A DNA stretch of 57,614 bases, from contig JAUNON010000013.1 of NCBI GenBank assembly GCA_030537145.1, forward strand, positions 1 to 57,614, given 5' to 3'. Of the stretch, positions 34,223 through 42,777 are shown in pieces (the stretch's first letter is position 1; every line of letters begins with the position of its first letter). A program made the position numbers and the translations under genes. Under the pieces are notes generated by a model. The model saw only the letters and a list, made by a program, of their open reading frames with translations, did not search any database and was not told the origin of the DNA. This DNA comes from Lachnospiraceae bacterium (lineage in GTDB: Bacteria; Bacillota; Clostridia; Lachnospirales; Lachnospiraceae).

Positions 34223-34326
34223 GGGCGCCGGCCGGTATGCGGGAAAACCGTCCCTTCTCCCAAAGATCGACGGAGCGGGGAGGCTGAAAGGTTAAATGCA
34301 TTTTTTCTGCAAAATCTCACTGCGGA

Positions 34327-34357
34327 TGAATAGATTTGAAAAGGATTTCGAATACTA
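34327..34357 (+). promoter_or_regulatory. Candidate sigma-G promoter for spoVAA-spoVAB
   Basis: TGAATA (34327-34332), an 18-nt spacer and AATACTA (34351-34357). This fits the forespore sigma-G consensus (TGAATA with CATACTA at 17-18 nt) except for one base. It precedes a small membrane-protein gene and the spoVA genes. Confidence 0.6.
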
Positions 34358-34419
34358 AGGGAAAGAAAAGTGCCGTGGCAGAGTCAGAAAAAGGCCGCGG
34401 CAGGATTGGAGACGGGACG

Positions 34420-34578
34420 ATGAAGAAATTTGTGTGCAGATTCGGAATGTGGATGGTTGTACTGGCGTTGGCGGCCGGTATTTTTTATTTATTCTGGGGA
34501 AGAAATTCCCAGGATAAAAACCAGATGGGGACTCTGGTAAAAAATATGGCGCAGGCGGCGCAGTCCTGTAAATTCTGA
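34420..34578 (+). CDS. Small single-pass membrane protein (52 aa)
   Basis: It starts at ATG 34420 (GGAGACGGG upstream). The N-terminus MKKFVCRFGMWM leads into one transmembrane segment (VVLALAAGIFYLFWG), then a short polar tail with an Asn/Gln-rich stretch. It lies 21 nt before spoVAA and behind the sigma-G-like promoter, so a forespore role is inferred. Family unknown. Confidence 0.65.
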   Translation: MKKFVCRFGMWMVVLALAAGIFYLFWGRNSQDKNQMGTLVKNMAQAAQSCKF

Positions 34579-34598
34579 GACAAAAGGAGCGGCGGAAA

Positions 34599-35219
34599 AT
34601 GACCACCATATATTTAAAGCTGGATAAGAATATGAAGATTACCGGCAGGGATTTCTGCCTGAAGGAAATTGCCCAGGTGCGCTGTTCGGACAAGGCGGTG
34701 GAAACAAAGGCGAAGCTTTTAAAGCTTCCGGCTCTTCAGATTACCGGGCCGGGACGGTATGTGTTTTCCATTATGGATATAATTGATGTGCTGCAGAAGG
34801 AATTCCCTTCCGCAGAGATTCAGAATCTGGGAGAGACGGATTTTGTGCTGACACTGGAAAAGGACAGTCCTCCTTCCGCCGCCTGGCAATGGACGAAAAC
34901 CTTGTTAGTTTGCATTATGACATTTTTCGGGGCGGCCTTTTCGATCATGGCCTTTAACAATGATGTGGGGATTACGGAGCTGTTTGGGCAGCTTTATACA
35001 CTTTTTACCGGAGATGTCTCCAATGGATTTACGGTGCTGGAGTTCTCCTACTCGCTGGGGCTGGGGATCGGCATTCTGGTATATTTCAACCATTTTGGGA
35101 AAAAGAAGATAACGGCGGATCCCACGCCGCTGGAGGTGGAGATGCGTATGTACGAGGATCAGATTGATGATACGCTGATTGAGGCAGACAGCCGAAGTCC
35201 GCAAAAGACCAGGAGTTAG
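34599..35219 (+). CDS. spoVAA: Stage V sporulation protein AA
   Basis: A 206-aa protein: a soluble N-terminal domain (TIYLKLDKNMKITGRDFCLKEIAQVRC) followed by two transmembrane segments (LLVCIMTFFGAAFSIMAF about 107-124; YSLGLGIGILVYFNHFG about 155-171). It matches SpoVAA, part of the membrane channel that moves dipicolinic acid in spores. AAAGGAGCGG precedes the start. The other spoVA genes (C, D, E) are not in the window. A remnant repeat separates it from spoVAB. Confidence 0.93.
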   Translation: MTTIYLKLDKNMKITGRDFCLKEIAQVRCSDKAVETKAKLLKLPALQITGPGRYVFSIMDIIDVLQKEFPSAEIQNLGETDFVLTLEKDSPPSAAWQWTKTLLVCIMTFFGAAFSIMAFNNDVGITELFGQLYTLFTGDVSNGFTVLEFSYSLGLGIGILVYFNHFGKKKITADPTPLEVEMRMYEDQIDDTLIEADSRSPQKTRS

Positions 35220-35234
35220 GTAATTTGTGAAAAA

Positions 35235-35286
35235 GGGGCCATCGCAAAATCGAAAAGAAAAGGGATTTGTATCCGGAGTGTTTGTA
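35235..35286 (-). repeat. Partial copy C of the 170-nt palindromic element
   Basis: TCGCAAAATCGAA and TTTGTATCCGGAGTGTTTGTA match, in reverse orientation, one end of copy A (10820-10878). The other arm is missing. It lies between spoVAA and spoVAB. Confidence 0.7.
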
Positions 35287-35339
35287 AAAGCAGCGGGGCG
35301 GTTCCGGTACAGGAAAGAAAGCAGGAGGAAACAAGGAAA

Positions 35340-35783
35340 ATGAACTTTGCAGGTTTGGGAAATTTCTGGCCCAGAGCTTTGCTGGGGCTGATCGGCTTTT
35401 CCAGCGGTGCGCTGGTGGCCGGAGGCGTGGTGGCGCTGACCATCGGTCTTGGAATTGTGGAGCGTTTTGTGGGGATCAGCCATACGGCGAAGTCTGCTAG
35501 GCTGTATGAAAGTATGATTTGTCTGGGGGGCGTGGACGGCTGTCTGGTAACGGTATATTTGCCCTATCTTTTCCTGGGCAGAACCGGACTTTTGGTTACA
35601 GGCTTATTCAGCGGTGTTTTTGTAGGCGGCTGGATCATGGCGCTGGCAGAGCTGCTGAATGTATTTCCGGTATTCATCCGCCGTCTGGGGCTGACAAAGG
35701 GAAAAAGCTATCTGGTTATCAGCCTGGCTCTGGGCAAGGTGCTGGGCAGCCTGCTGGAATTTGGGATGCGGTGGGGGAAATAA
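35340..35783 (+). CDS. spoVAB: Stage V sporulation protein AB
   Basis: A 147-aa integral membrane protein with about four hydrophobic segments (LLGLIGFSSGALVAGGVVAL, VDGCLVTVYLPYLFLG, GLLVTGLFSGVFVGGWIMAL, YLVISLALGKVLGSLLEFG). It matches SpoVAB in length and in the conserved GGVVAL and GWIMALAELLN stretches. GGAGGAAACAAGGAAA precedes ATG 35340. Its partner is the spoVAA product. It is separated from spoVAA by a repeat remnant, but there is no terminator between them. Confidence 0.93.
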   Translation: MNFAGLGNFWPRALLGLIGFSSGALVAGGVVALTIGLGIVERFVGISHTAKSARLYESMICLGGVDGCLVTVYLPYLFLGRTGLLVTGLFSGVFVGGWIMALAELLNVFPVFIRRLGLTKGKSYLVISLALGKVLGSLLEFGMRWGK

Positions 35784-35865
35784 ACGGCATAATTTTTAGA
35801 AATTATCGGCCGGGGGTTTTGTAATTGCGGAAAATCTGATATACTAAAGAAGATTGTAATATGGA

Positions 35866-37824
35866 ATGAATGGAAATTGGTGGTGTATTTACGTGAGTGA
35901 ACAGGGAAGGGTAATCTTTACAAAGGAGGAACTGGCTGCAAGGGTGAAGGTTCCGGCCATTGTAGAGCAGGATTTAAAGAGAATTATCAGTGAGCGTCTG
36001 GAGCAGTGCGGTCTGTATTACCGGGTATTTTCACGGATCAAGACAGCGGCTTCCATGGCCCATAAATTTGAATTAAAGGAGTATGGAGAGGGGAATAAAA
36101 AGCTGCAGGATCTGGTGGGGGTGCGGATCAATCTGTATTTTGATGACGATGTGGACATTTGCAGGAACATCATAGAGCATACCTTCGGCGTGGTGGACTG
36201 GTCCACATCGGAGCGGAGCGAGGAGGAGTTTAAGCCCACGAAGCTAAACGGCGTGTTCCGTCTGCCGGAGTACCTGAAGTCGGAGATCTCCCCGGATACC
36301 TGGGAAATGTACATAGACGATACCTTTGAGGTGCAGATCAAGACCATGTTTTTTGAGGGATGGCATGAGATCGAGCATGATATGCGCTACAAGGGAGAAG
36401 AGCTGTGGAAGGATTATAAGGGATTTTCCCGCTATTTTAACAGTATTCTGGCTACCTTGGAGCTGTGTGATAAATCTATGGTCACGCTTTTTGAGGATCT
36501 GGGCCATGCGCTGTATAAGTCCGGGCGTTGGAGCGATATGATTAAGAGCCATTTCCGGCTGAAGCTGGGGGAGGCTTCTTTGTATCCGGAGGTGGAGCAG
36601 CTTCTGAATGAGGATCTGGTTCAGGTGGATAATCTTGCGAAGCGAATCTATAAAACCAGCAAGCAGACGCTGGTGGATCAGCTTTTAAAGAGAAGCCGGA
36701 AGATTCCCATCAATGTAAATACGATTATTGCTCTGCTGAATGACAGCCAGTTCCACGACAGCCGGCTGACGGCCATCTTCAAAGAACGGGATGTCTATAA
36801 TGACGGCAGGGAGGAGAGCGTGGCAGAATCCCGCCATTATGAAATGAAGCCGCTGATCCGTCATACGGTTTTCCAGATGCGTACTCAGATTGACGGAAAC
36901 AGGCTGAAGGAAGAACAGCCGGTACGTCCGGAGCTGATCTTTGAAAAATGCTGTGATATTATTTATCAGTGGATCGTACAGAAATACGGCGGCCTGTTTA
37001 AGAATATGCCGCTGAAGGTCTCCACCTTTCATGCGGATATTCTGGCGTACCATGTGGCGGTGAATTATGATCGGGAAAGACGCCGGATGAATATGCATGT
37101 GCGTCATATGGATCTGGAGGTAGGCGGCCGGATCTGGTATTCCGAAGCCTGCCTGGAGACAGACCGGCAGGGAAGGATTTATCTGAAGCTATGCAACGGA
37201 TATGCGGAGCCGGAGCGGGAAAATCATTTGGCCCAGGACAATGCGGCTATGTTTTTCAGCTATCCCGGATATTATAAGACCATCGTGGATAATGTGGGGA
37301 TTATCAACGGCATTGACTGTCTGAACCGAAGGAGGATTCTGAGAGAAGAACAGCTTCCTCTGATACAGAAGGCGCTGATGGATCAGGAACGGATGTTCCC
37401 GCTGGTGGTGATCATATCAAAGGAGACCGAGGACGGGATGATGGATGAGGGCTGGCTGGGCCAGTTCCGGGTTTCTGACTTTACCCGTACCGTGTGGCGC
37501 TATGCCCATGTATTTACCTGCTACGAGCAGGTGGGGAGAAAGCTTCTGGAACAGGCGGGAATTGGAAAAGCGCAGTCGGAGCAGCTCCCCAGGCTTTATA
37601 TTTTCTGGCCGGACGGAAATACGGATGATTACGGTCCGGAGGATGTGGTGAACTGCAGCTTTGGCCGTCATCTTGAGGCACGGGGAGATGCCCGCACCTA
37701 CGACATTGTGAAGGGAGGTCAGGCCTTCTATCATAAAATTGTTACGGATCTGAGGGACTGGAACGTATCAGCGCAGATGTGGGAAGGCTTTAAGCTGGAA
37801 ATTATGACGGAGATTCCTGTCTGA
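35866..37824 (+). CDS. Large protein with degenerate RelA/SpoT nucleotidyltransferase domain
   Basis: A 652-aa soluble protein. Residues about 45-185 resemble the RelA/SpoT synthetase fold (RIKTAASMAHKF, LQDLVGVRINLYFDDD, then TFEVQIKTMFFEGWHEIEHDMRYK, where the family has EvQIRT...H...YK). The usual YxSxH guanine-binding motif is not seen; the corresponding place reads NGVFRLPEY. So (p)ppGpp synthesis is doubtful. The remaining roughly 440 residues (including FPLVVIISKETEDG and LYIFWPDGNTDDYGPEDVV) are unrecognised and may be an effector or sensor domain. The start could also be GTG 35893. A TATACT box at about 35840 suggests its own promoter. It is monocistronic, ended by a terminator. Confidence 0.8.
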   Translation: MNGNWWCIYVSEQGRVIFTKEELAARVKVPAIVEQDLKRIISERLEQCGLYYRVFSRIKTAASMAHKFELKEYGEGNKKLQDLVGVRINLYFDDDVDICRNIIEHTFGVVDWSTSERSEEEFKPTKLNGVFRLPEYLKSEISPDTWEMYIDDTFEVQIKTMFFEGWHEIEHDMRYKGEELWKDYKGFSRYFNSILATLELCDKSMVTLFEDLGHALYKSGRWSDMIKSHFRLKLGEASLYPEVEQLLNEDLVQVDNLAKRIYKTSKQTLVDQLLKRSRKIPINVNTIIALLNDSQFHDSRLTAIFKERDVYNDGREESVAESRHYEMKPLIRHTVFQMRTQIDGNRLKEEQPVRPELIFEKCCDIIYQWIVQKYGGLFKNMPLKVSTFHADILAYHVAVNYDRERRRMNMHVRHMDLEVGGRIWYSEACLETDRQGRIYLKLCNGYAEPERENHLAQDNAAMFFSYPGYYKTIVDNVGIINGIDCLNRRRILREEQLPLIQKALMDQERMFPLVVIISKETEDGMMDEGWLGQFRVSDFTRTVWRYAHVFTCYEQVGRKLLEQAGIGKAQSEQLPRLYIFWPDGNTDDYGPEDVVNCSFGRHLEARGDARTYDIVKGGQAFYHKIVTDLRDWNVSAQMWEGFKLEIMTEIPV

Positions 37825-37854
37825 TCAGGGACAAATATAAAATATAGAAAACAA

Positions 37855-37887
37855 AAGGGATTACTGCAAAAGCGGTAATCCTTTTTT
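37855..37887 (+). terminator. Intrinsic terminator after RelA/SpoT-like gene
   Basis: AAGGGATTAC (37855-37864) pairs with GTAATCCTTTT, followed by more Ts; the loop contains TGCAAAAGC. Confidence 0.85.
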
Positions 37888-37894
37888 CTCGTGA

Positions 37895-38049
37895 TTAGGT
37901 GGGCCTGCGTCAGCAGGCCTGGGGCGTAGGAACGGTCGTGCCTAAACCAGCCCATTTAAAGTTCGCTTTCGGCGAAGGGGCTGGTTTCTTTTCAACCGTC
38001 ACTTGTTCTTACGGGCTTTGCAGCCAGTGCAAAGCCCTGGGCTGAACTG
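37895..38049. repeat. Hairpin-rich repeat block with inverted copy of the 69-nt repeat
   Basis: It contains GGCCTGC-GTCA-GCAGGCC (37902-37919), AAACCAGCCC with GGGGCTGGTTT (about 37943-37987), and 37981-38049, the reverse complement of 14720-14788 at 67 of 69 positions. Inside the latter GGGCTTTGCA and TGCAAAGCCC form a perfect 10-bp stem. No gene is present. Confidence 0.85.
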
Positions 38050-38083
38050 TTACAAACTTCCTGTAATTTTTTTGGATTTCCCC

Positions 38084-38112
38084 TTGTATTTTTCTTCCGG
38101 ATGGGCTAAGAT
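38084..38112 (+). promoter_or_regulatory. Promoter of the division cluster (mraZ)
   Basis: TTGTAT (38084-38089), a 17-nt spacer and TAAGAT (38107-38112). Transcription would start near 38119, just at the MraZ boxes. Confidence 0.65.
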
Positions 38113-38122
38113 AGACACATAA

Positions 38123-38146
38123 GTGGTAGAAAGTGGTGAGTTGTGG
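38123..38146 (+). promoter_or_regulatory. MraZ operator: three GTGG boxes at 10-bp period
   Basis: GTGG occurs at 38123, 38133 and 38143, exactly one helical turn apart, just downstream of the predicted promoter. This is the known form of MraZ autoregulatory boxes. A hairpin (GGGTTC 38145 with GAACCC 38184) follows in the 5' UTR. Confidence 0.8.
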
Positions 38147-38211
38147 GTTCAAAGGGAGGATTTGTGTGGGGAGCACACAGTTCGAACCCAGACTTTGAAA
38201 GAAGGTAGTCT

Positions 38212-38646
38212 ATGATGTTCATGGGTGAATACAATCATACGGTGGACACCAAGGGCAGGCTGATTATCCCGTCGAAATTCAGAGAACTATTAGGGGATGA
38301 ATTTATTGTGACGAAGGGATTGGACGGCTGCCTCTTTGTATTTCCTCAGAACGAATGGCAGGCCTTCGAGGAAAAGCTGCGTACCCTACCGCTTACCCAG
38401 AAGGGCGCAAGAGCGTTTACCCGTTTCTTTGTAGCAGGTGCTACGCCGTGTGAGCTGGACAAGCAGGGGAGAATTCTCTTACCGGCAACGCTGAGGGAAT
38501 TTGCTGGTCTGGATAAGGATGTTGTCCTGGCAGGTATGCTTAACAGAATTGAGATCTGGAGCAAGGCAAAATGGACGGAAAACAATGCATGTGATGATAT
38601 GGATGATATCGCAGAACAAATGTCAGATTTAGGGCTGAGCATATAA
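38212..38646 (+). CDS. mraZ: Transcriptional regulator MraZ
   Basis: A 144-aa DNA-binding protein with two AbrB-like swapped-hairpin domains. Motifs are [23 protein letters not shown] at the N-terminus, the middle [20 protein letters not shown] repeat, and an acidic tail. It should bind the GTGG boxes upstream and repress the division cluster. ATG 38212 and 38215 are both possible; AAAGAAGG lies 6-9 nt before, and most homologues begin at the second. The next gene starts 15 nt later. Confidence 0.96.
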   Translation: MMFMGEYNHTVDTKGRLIIPSKFRELLGDEFIVTKGLDGCLFVFPQNEWQAFEEKLRTLPLTQKGARAFTRFFVAGATPCELDKQGRILLPATLREFAGLDKDVVLAGMLNRIEIWSKAKWTENNACDDMDDIAEQMSDLGLSI

Positions 38647-38661
38647 CCTGGGGAGGTTTGT

Positions 38662-39606
38662 ATGGAGTTTAAACATAAATCGGTACTTTTGGATGCATGC
38701 ATTGAGAATTTGCAAATCAGGCCGGACGGCATTTATGTAGATGGTACATTGGGCGGAGGCGGTCATTCCTATGAGATCTGCAGACACCTTTCTGAAAAGG
38801 GAAGGCTGATCGGGATCGATCAGGATGCTGCGGCGATCGAAGCGGCAGGAAGGCGCCTGGAGGAATTCGCAGACAAGGTTACGATTGTGCGCAGCAATTA
38901 CCGCAGCATGAGAACGGAGCTTGCAAAACTTGGAATTTCATCAGTAGATGGAGTCATTTTGGATCTGGGGGTCTCTTCCTATCAACTGGACGATGCCGAG
39001 CGCGGGTTTACTTACAGAGAGGACGTGCCGCTGGACATGCGGATGGATCAGCGCCAGTCACTGACGGCAAAAAATGTTGTGAATGAGTATAGTGAGATGG
39101 AGCTTTACCGCATCATCAGAGACTATGGGGAGGATAAGTTCGCAAAAAATATTGCCAAGCATATTGTAAGTGCCAGACAGAAAAAAGATATTGAAACAAC
39201 TGGGGAGTTAATTCATATTATAAAAGCGGCGATACCGGCAAAAGTCAGAGCGGTGGGCGGACACCCGGCCAAAAGGACCTTTCAGGCCATTCGGATTGAG
39301 GTAAATCATGAACTGGACGTACTGAGGGATTCTCTGGATGATATGATCGACCTGTTAAATGACAGCGGACGGATCTGTGTCATCAGCTTCCATTCACTGG
39401 AGGATAGAATTGTTAAGACGATATACCGAAAAAATGAAAATCCATGTATATGTCCGCCGGAATTTCCGGTATGCGTATGTGGGAGAAAATCAAAGGGGAC
39501 TGTGATTACCCGAAAGCCGATCCTTCCGACGGAGGAGGAGCTGGAGGAAAATCCCAGGGCAAAAAGTTCGAAATTAAGGGTATTTGAGCGGAAAAAGGAA
39601 CTGTAA
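38662..39606 (+). CDS. rsmH: 16S rRNA (cytosine-1402-N4)-methyltransferase
   Basis: A 314-aa SAM-dependent methyltransferase that modifies C1402 of 16S rRNA. Family stretches are [25 protein letters not shown] (SAM site), [32 protein letters not shown] and [10 protein letters not shown], with a CxCP-type segment near the end ([13 protein letters not shown]). GGGGAGG precedes ATG 38662. It keeps its usual position, second after mraZ. Confidence 0.97.
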   Translation: MEFKHKSVLLDACIENLQIRPDGIYVDGTLGGGGHSYEICRHLSEKGRLIGIDQDAAAIEAAGRRLEEFADKVTIVRSNYRSMRTELAKLGISSVDGVILDLGVSSYQLDDAERGFTYREDVPLDMRMDQRQSLTAKNVVNEYSEMELYRIIRDYGEDKFAKNIAKHIVSARQKKDIETTGELIHIIKAAIPAKVRAVGGHPAKRTFQAIRIEVNHELDVLRDSLDDMIDLLNDSGRICVISFHSLEDRIVKTIYRKNENPCICPPEFPVCVCGRKSKGTVITRKPILPTEEELEENPRAKSSKLRVFERKKEL

Positions 39607-39704
39607 AAGAGCAGTTGCCGGAAAATATATGCCGCAGCCGCAGGCGTGGCCGGTAAAGCGCCGGGCATCCGGGCAGGAAGCGGCAGGATTCAGAGGCAGG
39701 AAAA

Positions 39705-40199
39705 ATGAGCAGAGCAGAAAATCAGATGAGACAGCAGAATGAAGGCAGGGGCCGGTATCCGGTGAGCACGTATGTGGATGGAAATACCATCCGTAAGCTG
39801 CAGACGGAGCCGAGGCAGCAGAAGCGGCAGAATTCCCGTACAAGCTCCGCCACACGGAAGAACAGAGAGCGGGCATTGCAGATGAACTTCAGCTATGTAT
39901 TGTTTTTGACTGTGGCAGCCGTAGTGACGGTGATGGTGTGCATTAATTACCTGAAGCTGCAGTCGGAGAGTACTGCACTGCAGAAGGAAGTAACCTCACT
40001 GAGTACTCAGTTAAGCGAGTTAAAGCTGGAGAATGATTCCAAATACAACCGGATTATTTCCTCGGTGGATCTGGAAGAGGTGAAGGATGTTGCTATGAAT
40101 GAGCTGGGCATGGTGTATGCCAGTGAGTCTCAGATCAAGACCTACGACAGCGCCGAGAGCGACTACGTAAAACAGTACCGGGAGATTCCTGCGGAATAG
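39705..40199 (+). CDS. ftsL: Cell division protein FtsL-like
   Basis: A 164-aa bitopic membrane protein. It has a long basic cytoplasmic N-terminus (about 60 residues rich in Arg/Gln), one transmembrane segment (YVLFLTVAAVVTVMVCI about 64-80), then a leucine-zipper-like coiled coil (LQSESTALQKEVTSLSTQLSEL). This is the FtsL/DivIC architecture, and the position between rsmH and the first penicillin-binding protein supports ftsL. GGAAAA with GGCAGG upstream gives a modest ribosome site. Sequence conservation is low in this family, so the call rests on topology and place. Confidence 0.85.
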   Translation: MSRAENQMRQQNEGRGRYPVSTYVDGNTIRKLQTEPRQQKRQNSRTSSATRKNRERALQMNFSYVLFLTVAAVVTVMVCINYLKLQSESTALQKEVTSLSTQLSELKLENDSKYNRIISSVDLEEVKDVAMNELGMVYASESQIKTYDSAESDYVKQYREIPAE

Positions 40200-40207
40200 G
40201 TGATTAT

Positions 40208-42454
40208 TTGACTGTGAAAAGACAGAATGAAAAAAGAAAAAAAAGATTTACGAGAAGAATGCAAATAAAGCTGACGGCTGTATTTGCATTCGTTTTATGC
40301 ATGTTAGTTGTTTTGCTGGTACGCATTACCTATATTACGGCAAAAAGCGGCAATCAATACGCAAAGCAGGTATTGTCCCAGCAAAGCTATGACAGCCGTA
40401 CCATACCCTACCGCCGGGGCGAGATACAGGATACCAACGGGATTATCCTGGCCAGAAGCGAAAAGGTATATAATGTGGTGCTGGACTGCTATGCGATCAA
40501 CAGTAAAGAGGATTATATAGAGCCAACCATTGAGGCTGTCTGCTCCGTGCTGGACCTGGAGGAGGCGGAGGTGCGGGACCGGATCGAGAATGATAAGACC
40601 CGGGACAGCCAGTATCAGGTAGTGAAACGGAAGGTTACGGAAGAGGAGAAAGAGGCGTTTGAGGATTACGTTTCCCTGGACGAAAGCCGGAATTTGTCCG
40701 ATACCCAGAAAAAAAAGCTGAGAAATGTCCAGGGTGTATGGTTTGAAGAGCAGTATGACCGGACCTATCCTTATTCAAAGCTGGCAAGCAACGTGATCGG
40801 TTTTTCGAATGATATTGATCAGGGCGTATGCGGCTTGGAGGCTTATTATGACAGTCTGCTGAATGGAACCAACGGCCGGGTATTCGGTTATCTGAATGAA
40901 GAATCGGAATATCAGAAAACCACTATAGAGCCGGAGCATGGAAAAACGCTGGTTACTACGCTGGATATGAATATTCAGCAGATTATTGAAAAATACATTC
41001 AGGAGTTTGACGATACCTATGGAGATGATGAGAGCCATGGAAAAGGAGCGGAGAACGTGGCTGTGGTGGCCATGGACCCGAACAGCGGCTCGATTCTTGG
41101 TATGGCCACCAATTCCGATTTTGACCTGAATGATCCTCAGGATATGACAGAGTATTATGCGGGAGCGGAAATCAAGGGCATGGACGATGAAGAGTACGTG
41201 GAAGCCCTGAATCAGATGTGGAGTAATTACTGCGTATCTCAGAGCTTTGAACCTGGTTCTGTAGTAAAGCCTATTACGGTTGCGTCTGCACTGGAGGTAG
41301 GTGCTGCCTATGACGGGGAACCCTTCTACTGTGACGGCGGAGAATATATTACGGATACGCAGATCAACTGTGATAATATTTACGGTCACAGGGACGAAAC
41401 GCTGGAGTATGCCATCGTAAATTCCTGTAATGATGCGCTGATGCAGATCGGGATGAGTATGGGAATTGCCAATTTCTGCGAATATCAGCAGCTTTTTAAT
41501 TTCGGAAGCGTGACAGGAATTGATTTGCCGAACGAAAACTCCGGCGTGATCTATAATACCAATACCATGCATGAGGTGGAGCTGGCTACCTGTACCTTCG
41601 GACAGGGCTTTACCTGTAACATGATCCAGGAGATCAGTGCATTTTCTGCCGTTATTAACGGAGGATATTATTATCAGCCCCATGTGGTGAGGCAGGTGCT
41701 GAATGCGGACGGCAGCGTGGAAAAAACGGTGGACGGCCTGGTGCTTAAGCAGCCGGTCTCCTCTCAGGTTTCTGCTCTTCTTCGCAGATATCTTAAGACT
41801 GCGGTGCAGGAAGGTACGGGACAGAAATCCCAGGTGCCGGGATATCTGACCGGAGGTAAAACAGGTACGGCAGAGAAGATTGATCCGGTTACCCATGAGC
41901 GTGCCAGCGGCAAATATCTGGTTTCCTTTATCGGCGCAGCGCCCATCGATGATCCGCAGATCGTCATCTACGTGGTAGTGGATGAGCCGAACGTAGTCAA
42001 CCAGGCGGACAGCAGCTATGCGCAGACCTTATTCCGTAAAATCGCTACAGAGGTATTTCCTTATATGGGACTTTACCCCACCGAGGAGATTGATCCCAAT
42101 ATGCTGGCTCTGCTGGGTCTGACGGAAGCTGATGTAGTGAAGGGCGGGTCGAATCATCAAACCTTCCAGGCCTATGACAGCTATGGAAATCTGTATAACG
42201 GCGCTTACGTAAGCGATGACGGCATTGTGGTTAATGCAGACGGAGTTCCGATTGAAGGCGCATATATTAATGAAGAAGGAAATGCGGTGGATGCTTACGG
42301 AAATGTAACGGAGCTGGAGGATAAAGCGGAAGTACTGGATCCCAAGGCCGACAATCCGGATATTGCATCGCCGCCGGAAAAAGTAGATGACGGAACCGGG
42401 GAAGGAACCACCTGGGACGGCATCACCAATGAAGATTTAGAACAGGAAGAATAA
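40208..42454 (+). CDS. Class B penicillin-binding protein (division transpeptidase) with extra C-terminal tail
   Basis: A 748-aa septal peptidoglycan transpeptidase. It has a short basic N-terminus, one transmembrane segment (LTAVFAFVLCMLVVLLVRI), a dimerisation domain starting PYRRGEIQDTNGIILA, then the catalytic domain with SxxK (EPGSVVKP), SxN (VNSCND) and KTG (GGKTGTAE). The start is TTG 40208, with AGGTGA just upstream. After the catalytic domain come about 100 unusual residues: YDSYGNLYNGAYV, then VVNADGVPIEGAY and NEEGNAVDAYGN, then an acidic tail. The same module ends the FtsQ protein at 49704. There are no PASTA domains. Which of the two tandem PBPs serves division (PbpB/FtsI) and which sporulation (SpoVD) cannot be decided. 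Confidence 0.92.
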   Translation: MTVKRQNEKRKKRFTRRMQIKLTAVFAFVLCMLVVLLVRITYITAKSGNQYAKQVLSQQSYDSRTIPYRRGEIQDTNGIILARSEKVYNVVLDCYAINSKEDYIEPTIEAVCSVLDLEEAEVRDRIENDKTRDSQYQVVKRKVTEEEKEAFEDYVSLDESRNLSDTQKKKLRNVQGVWFEEQYDRTYPYSKLASNVIGFSNDIDQGVCGLEAYYDSLLNGTNGRVFGYLNEESEYQKTTIEPEHGKTLVTTLDMNIQQIIEKYIQEFDDTYGDDESHGKGAENVAVVAMDPNSGSILGMATNSDFDLNDPQDMTEYYAGAEIKGMDDEEYVEALNQMWSNYCVSQSFEPGSVVKPITVASALEVGAAYDGEPFYCDGGEYITDTQINCDNIYGHRDETLEYAIVNSCNDALMQIGMSMGIANFCEYQQLFNFGSVTGIDLPNENSGVIYNTNTMHEVELATCTFGQGFTCNMIQEISAFSAVINGGYYYQPHVVRQVLNADGSVEKTVDGLVLKQPVSSQVSALLRRYLKTAVQEGTGQKSQVPGYLTGGKTGTAEKIDPVTHERASGKYLVSFIGAAPIDDPQIVIYVVVDEPNVVNQADSSYAQTLFRKIATEVFPYMGLYPTEEIDPNMLALLGLTEADVVKGGSNHQTFQAYDSYGNLYNGAYVSDDGIVVNADGVPIEGAYINEEGNAVDAYGNVTELEDKAEVLDPKADNPDIASPPEKVDDGTGEGTTWDGITNEDLEQEE

Positions 42455-42465
42455 TTCGTGTAAGG

Positions 42466-42640
42466 GCCGGGCCGGCCGCAACATTCTGTTTGCGAAGCTC
42501 TGTATCCGGTGTTTGTGAGCAATTCCTGACATCTGTCTGTCCATGTCGGACATCGTCCCCCATGTCTCAGACATCTGTCTCAGTGATACAAACACCTTGG
42601 ACACAGAAGCTTCCGATGTTGAATGCTGCGGCCGTTCCGG
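42466..42640. repeat. 170-nt palindromic element, copy B
   Basis: The core 42501-42606 matches copy A (10741-10846) at about 97 of 106 positions. The ends differ from copy A, but both arms have changed together (GGCCGCAACATTC on the left, GAATGCTGCGGCC on the right), so the stem is preserved. It lies between the two penicillin-binding protein genes; the rest of that gap, to 42777, shows no gene. Confidence 0.85.
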
Positions 42641-42777
42641 CTCTTTTTCGGCAAAAGGCGCACGATGTGCAGAGGAGAGCTGCTTCGCAGCCGCACATGG
42701 GTGCGGAACAAAAAATTGCAGTTATAACCGGGACGGCTTTTCCATAGGCTATAGAGAGGAACCTGCGGGGATGGAAT

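Noticed and set aside
38141..38190. tRNA-like T-arm (GGTTCAAA and TTCGAACCC)
   Set aside because: There is no acceptor, D or anticodon arm and no CCA-proximal pairing; it is a simple leader hairpin before mraZ.
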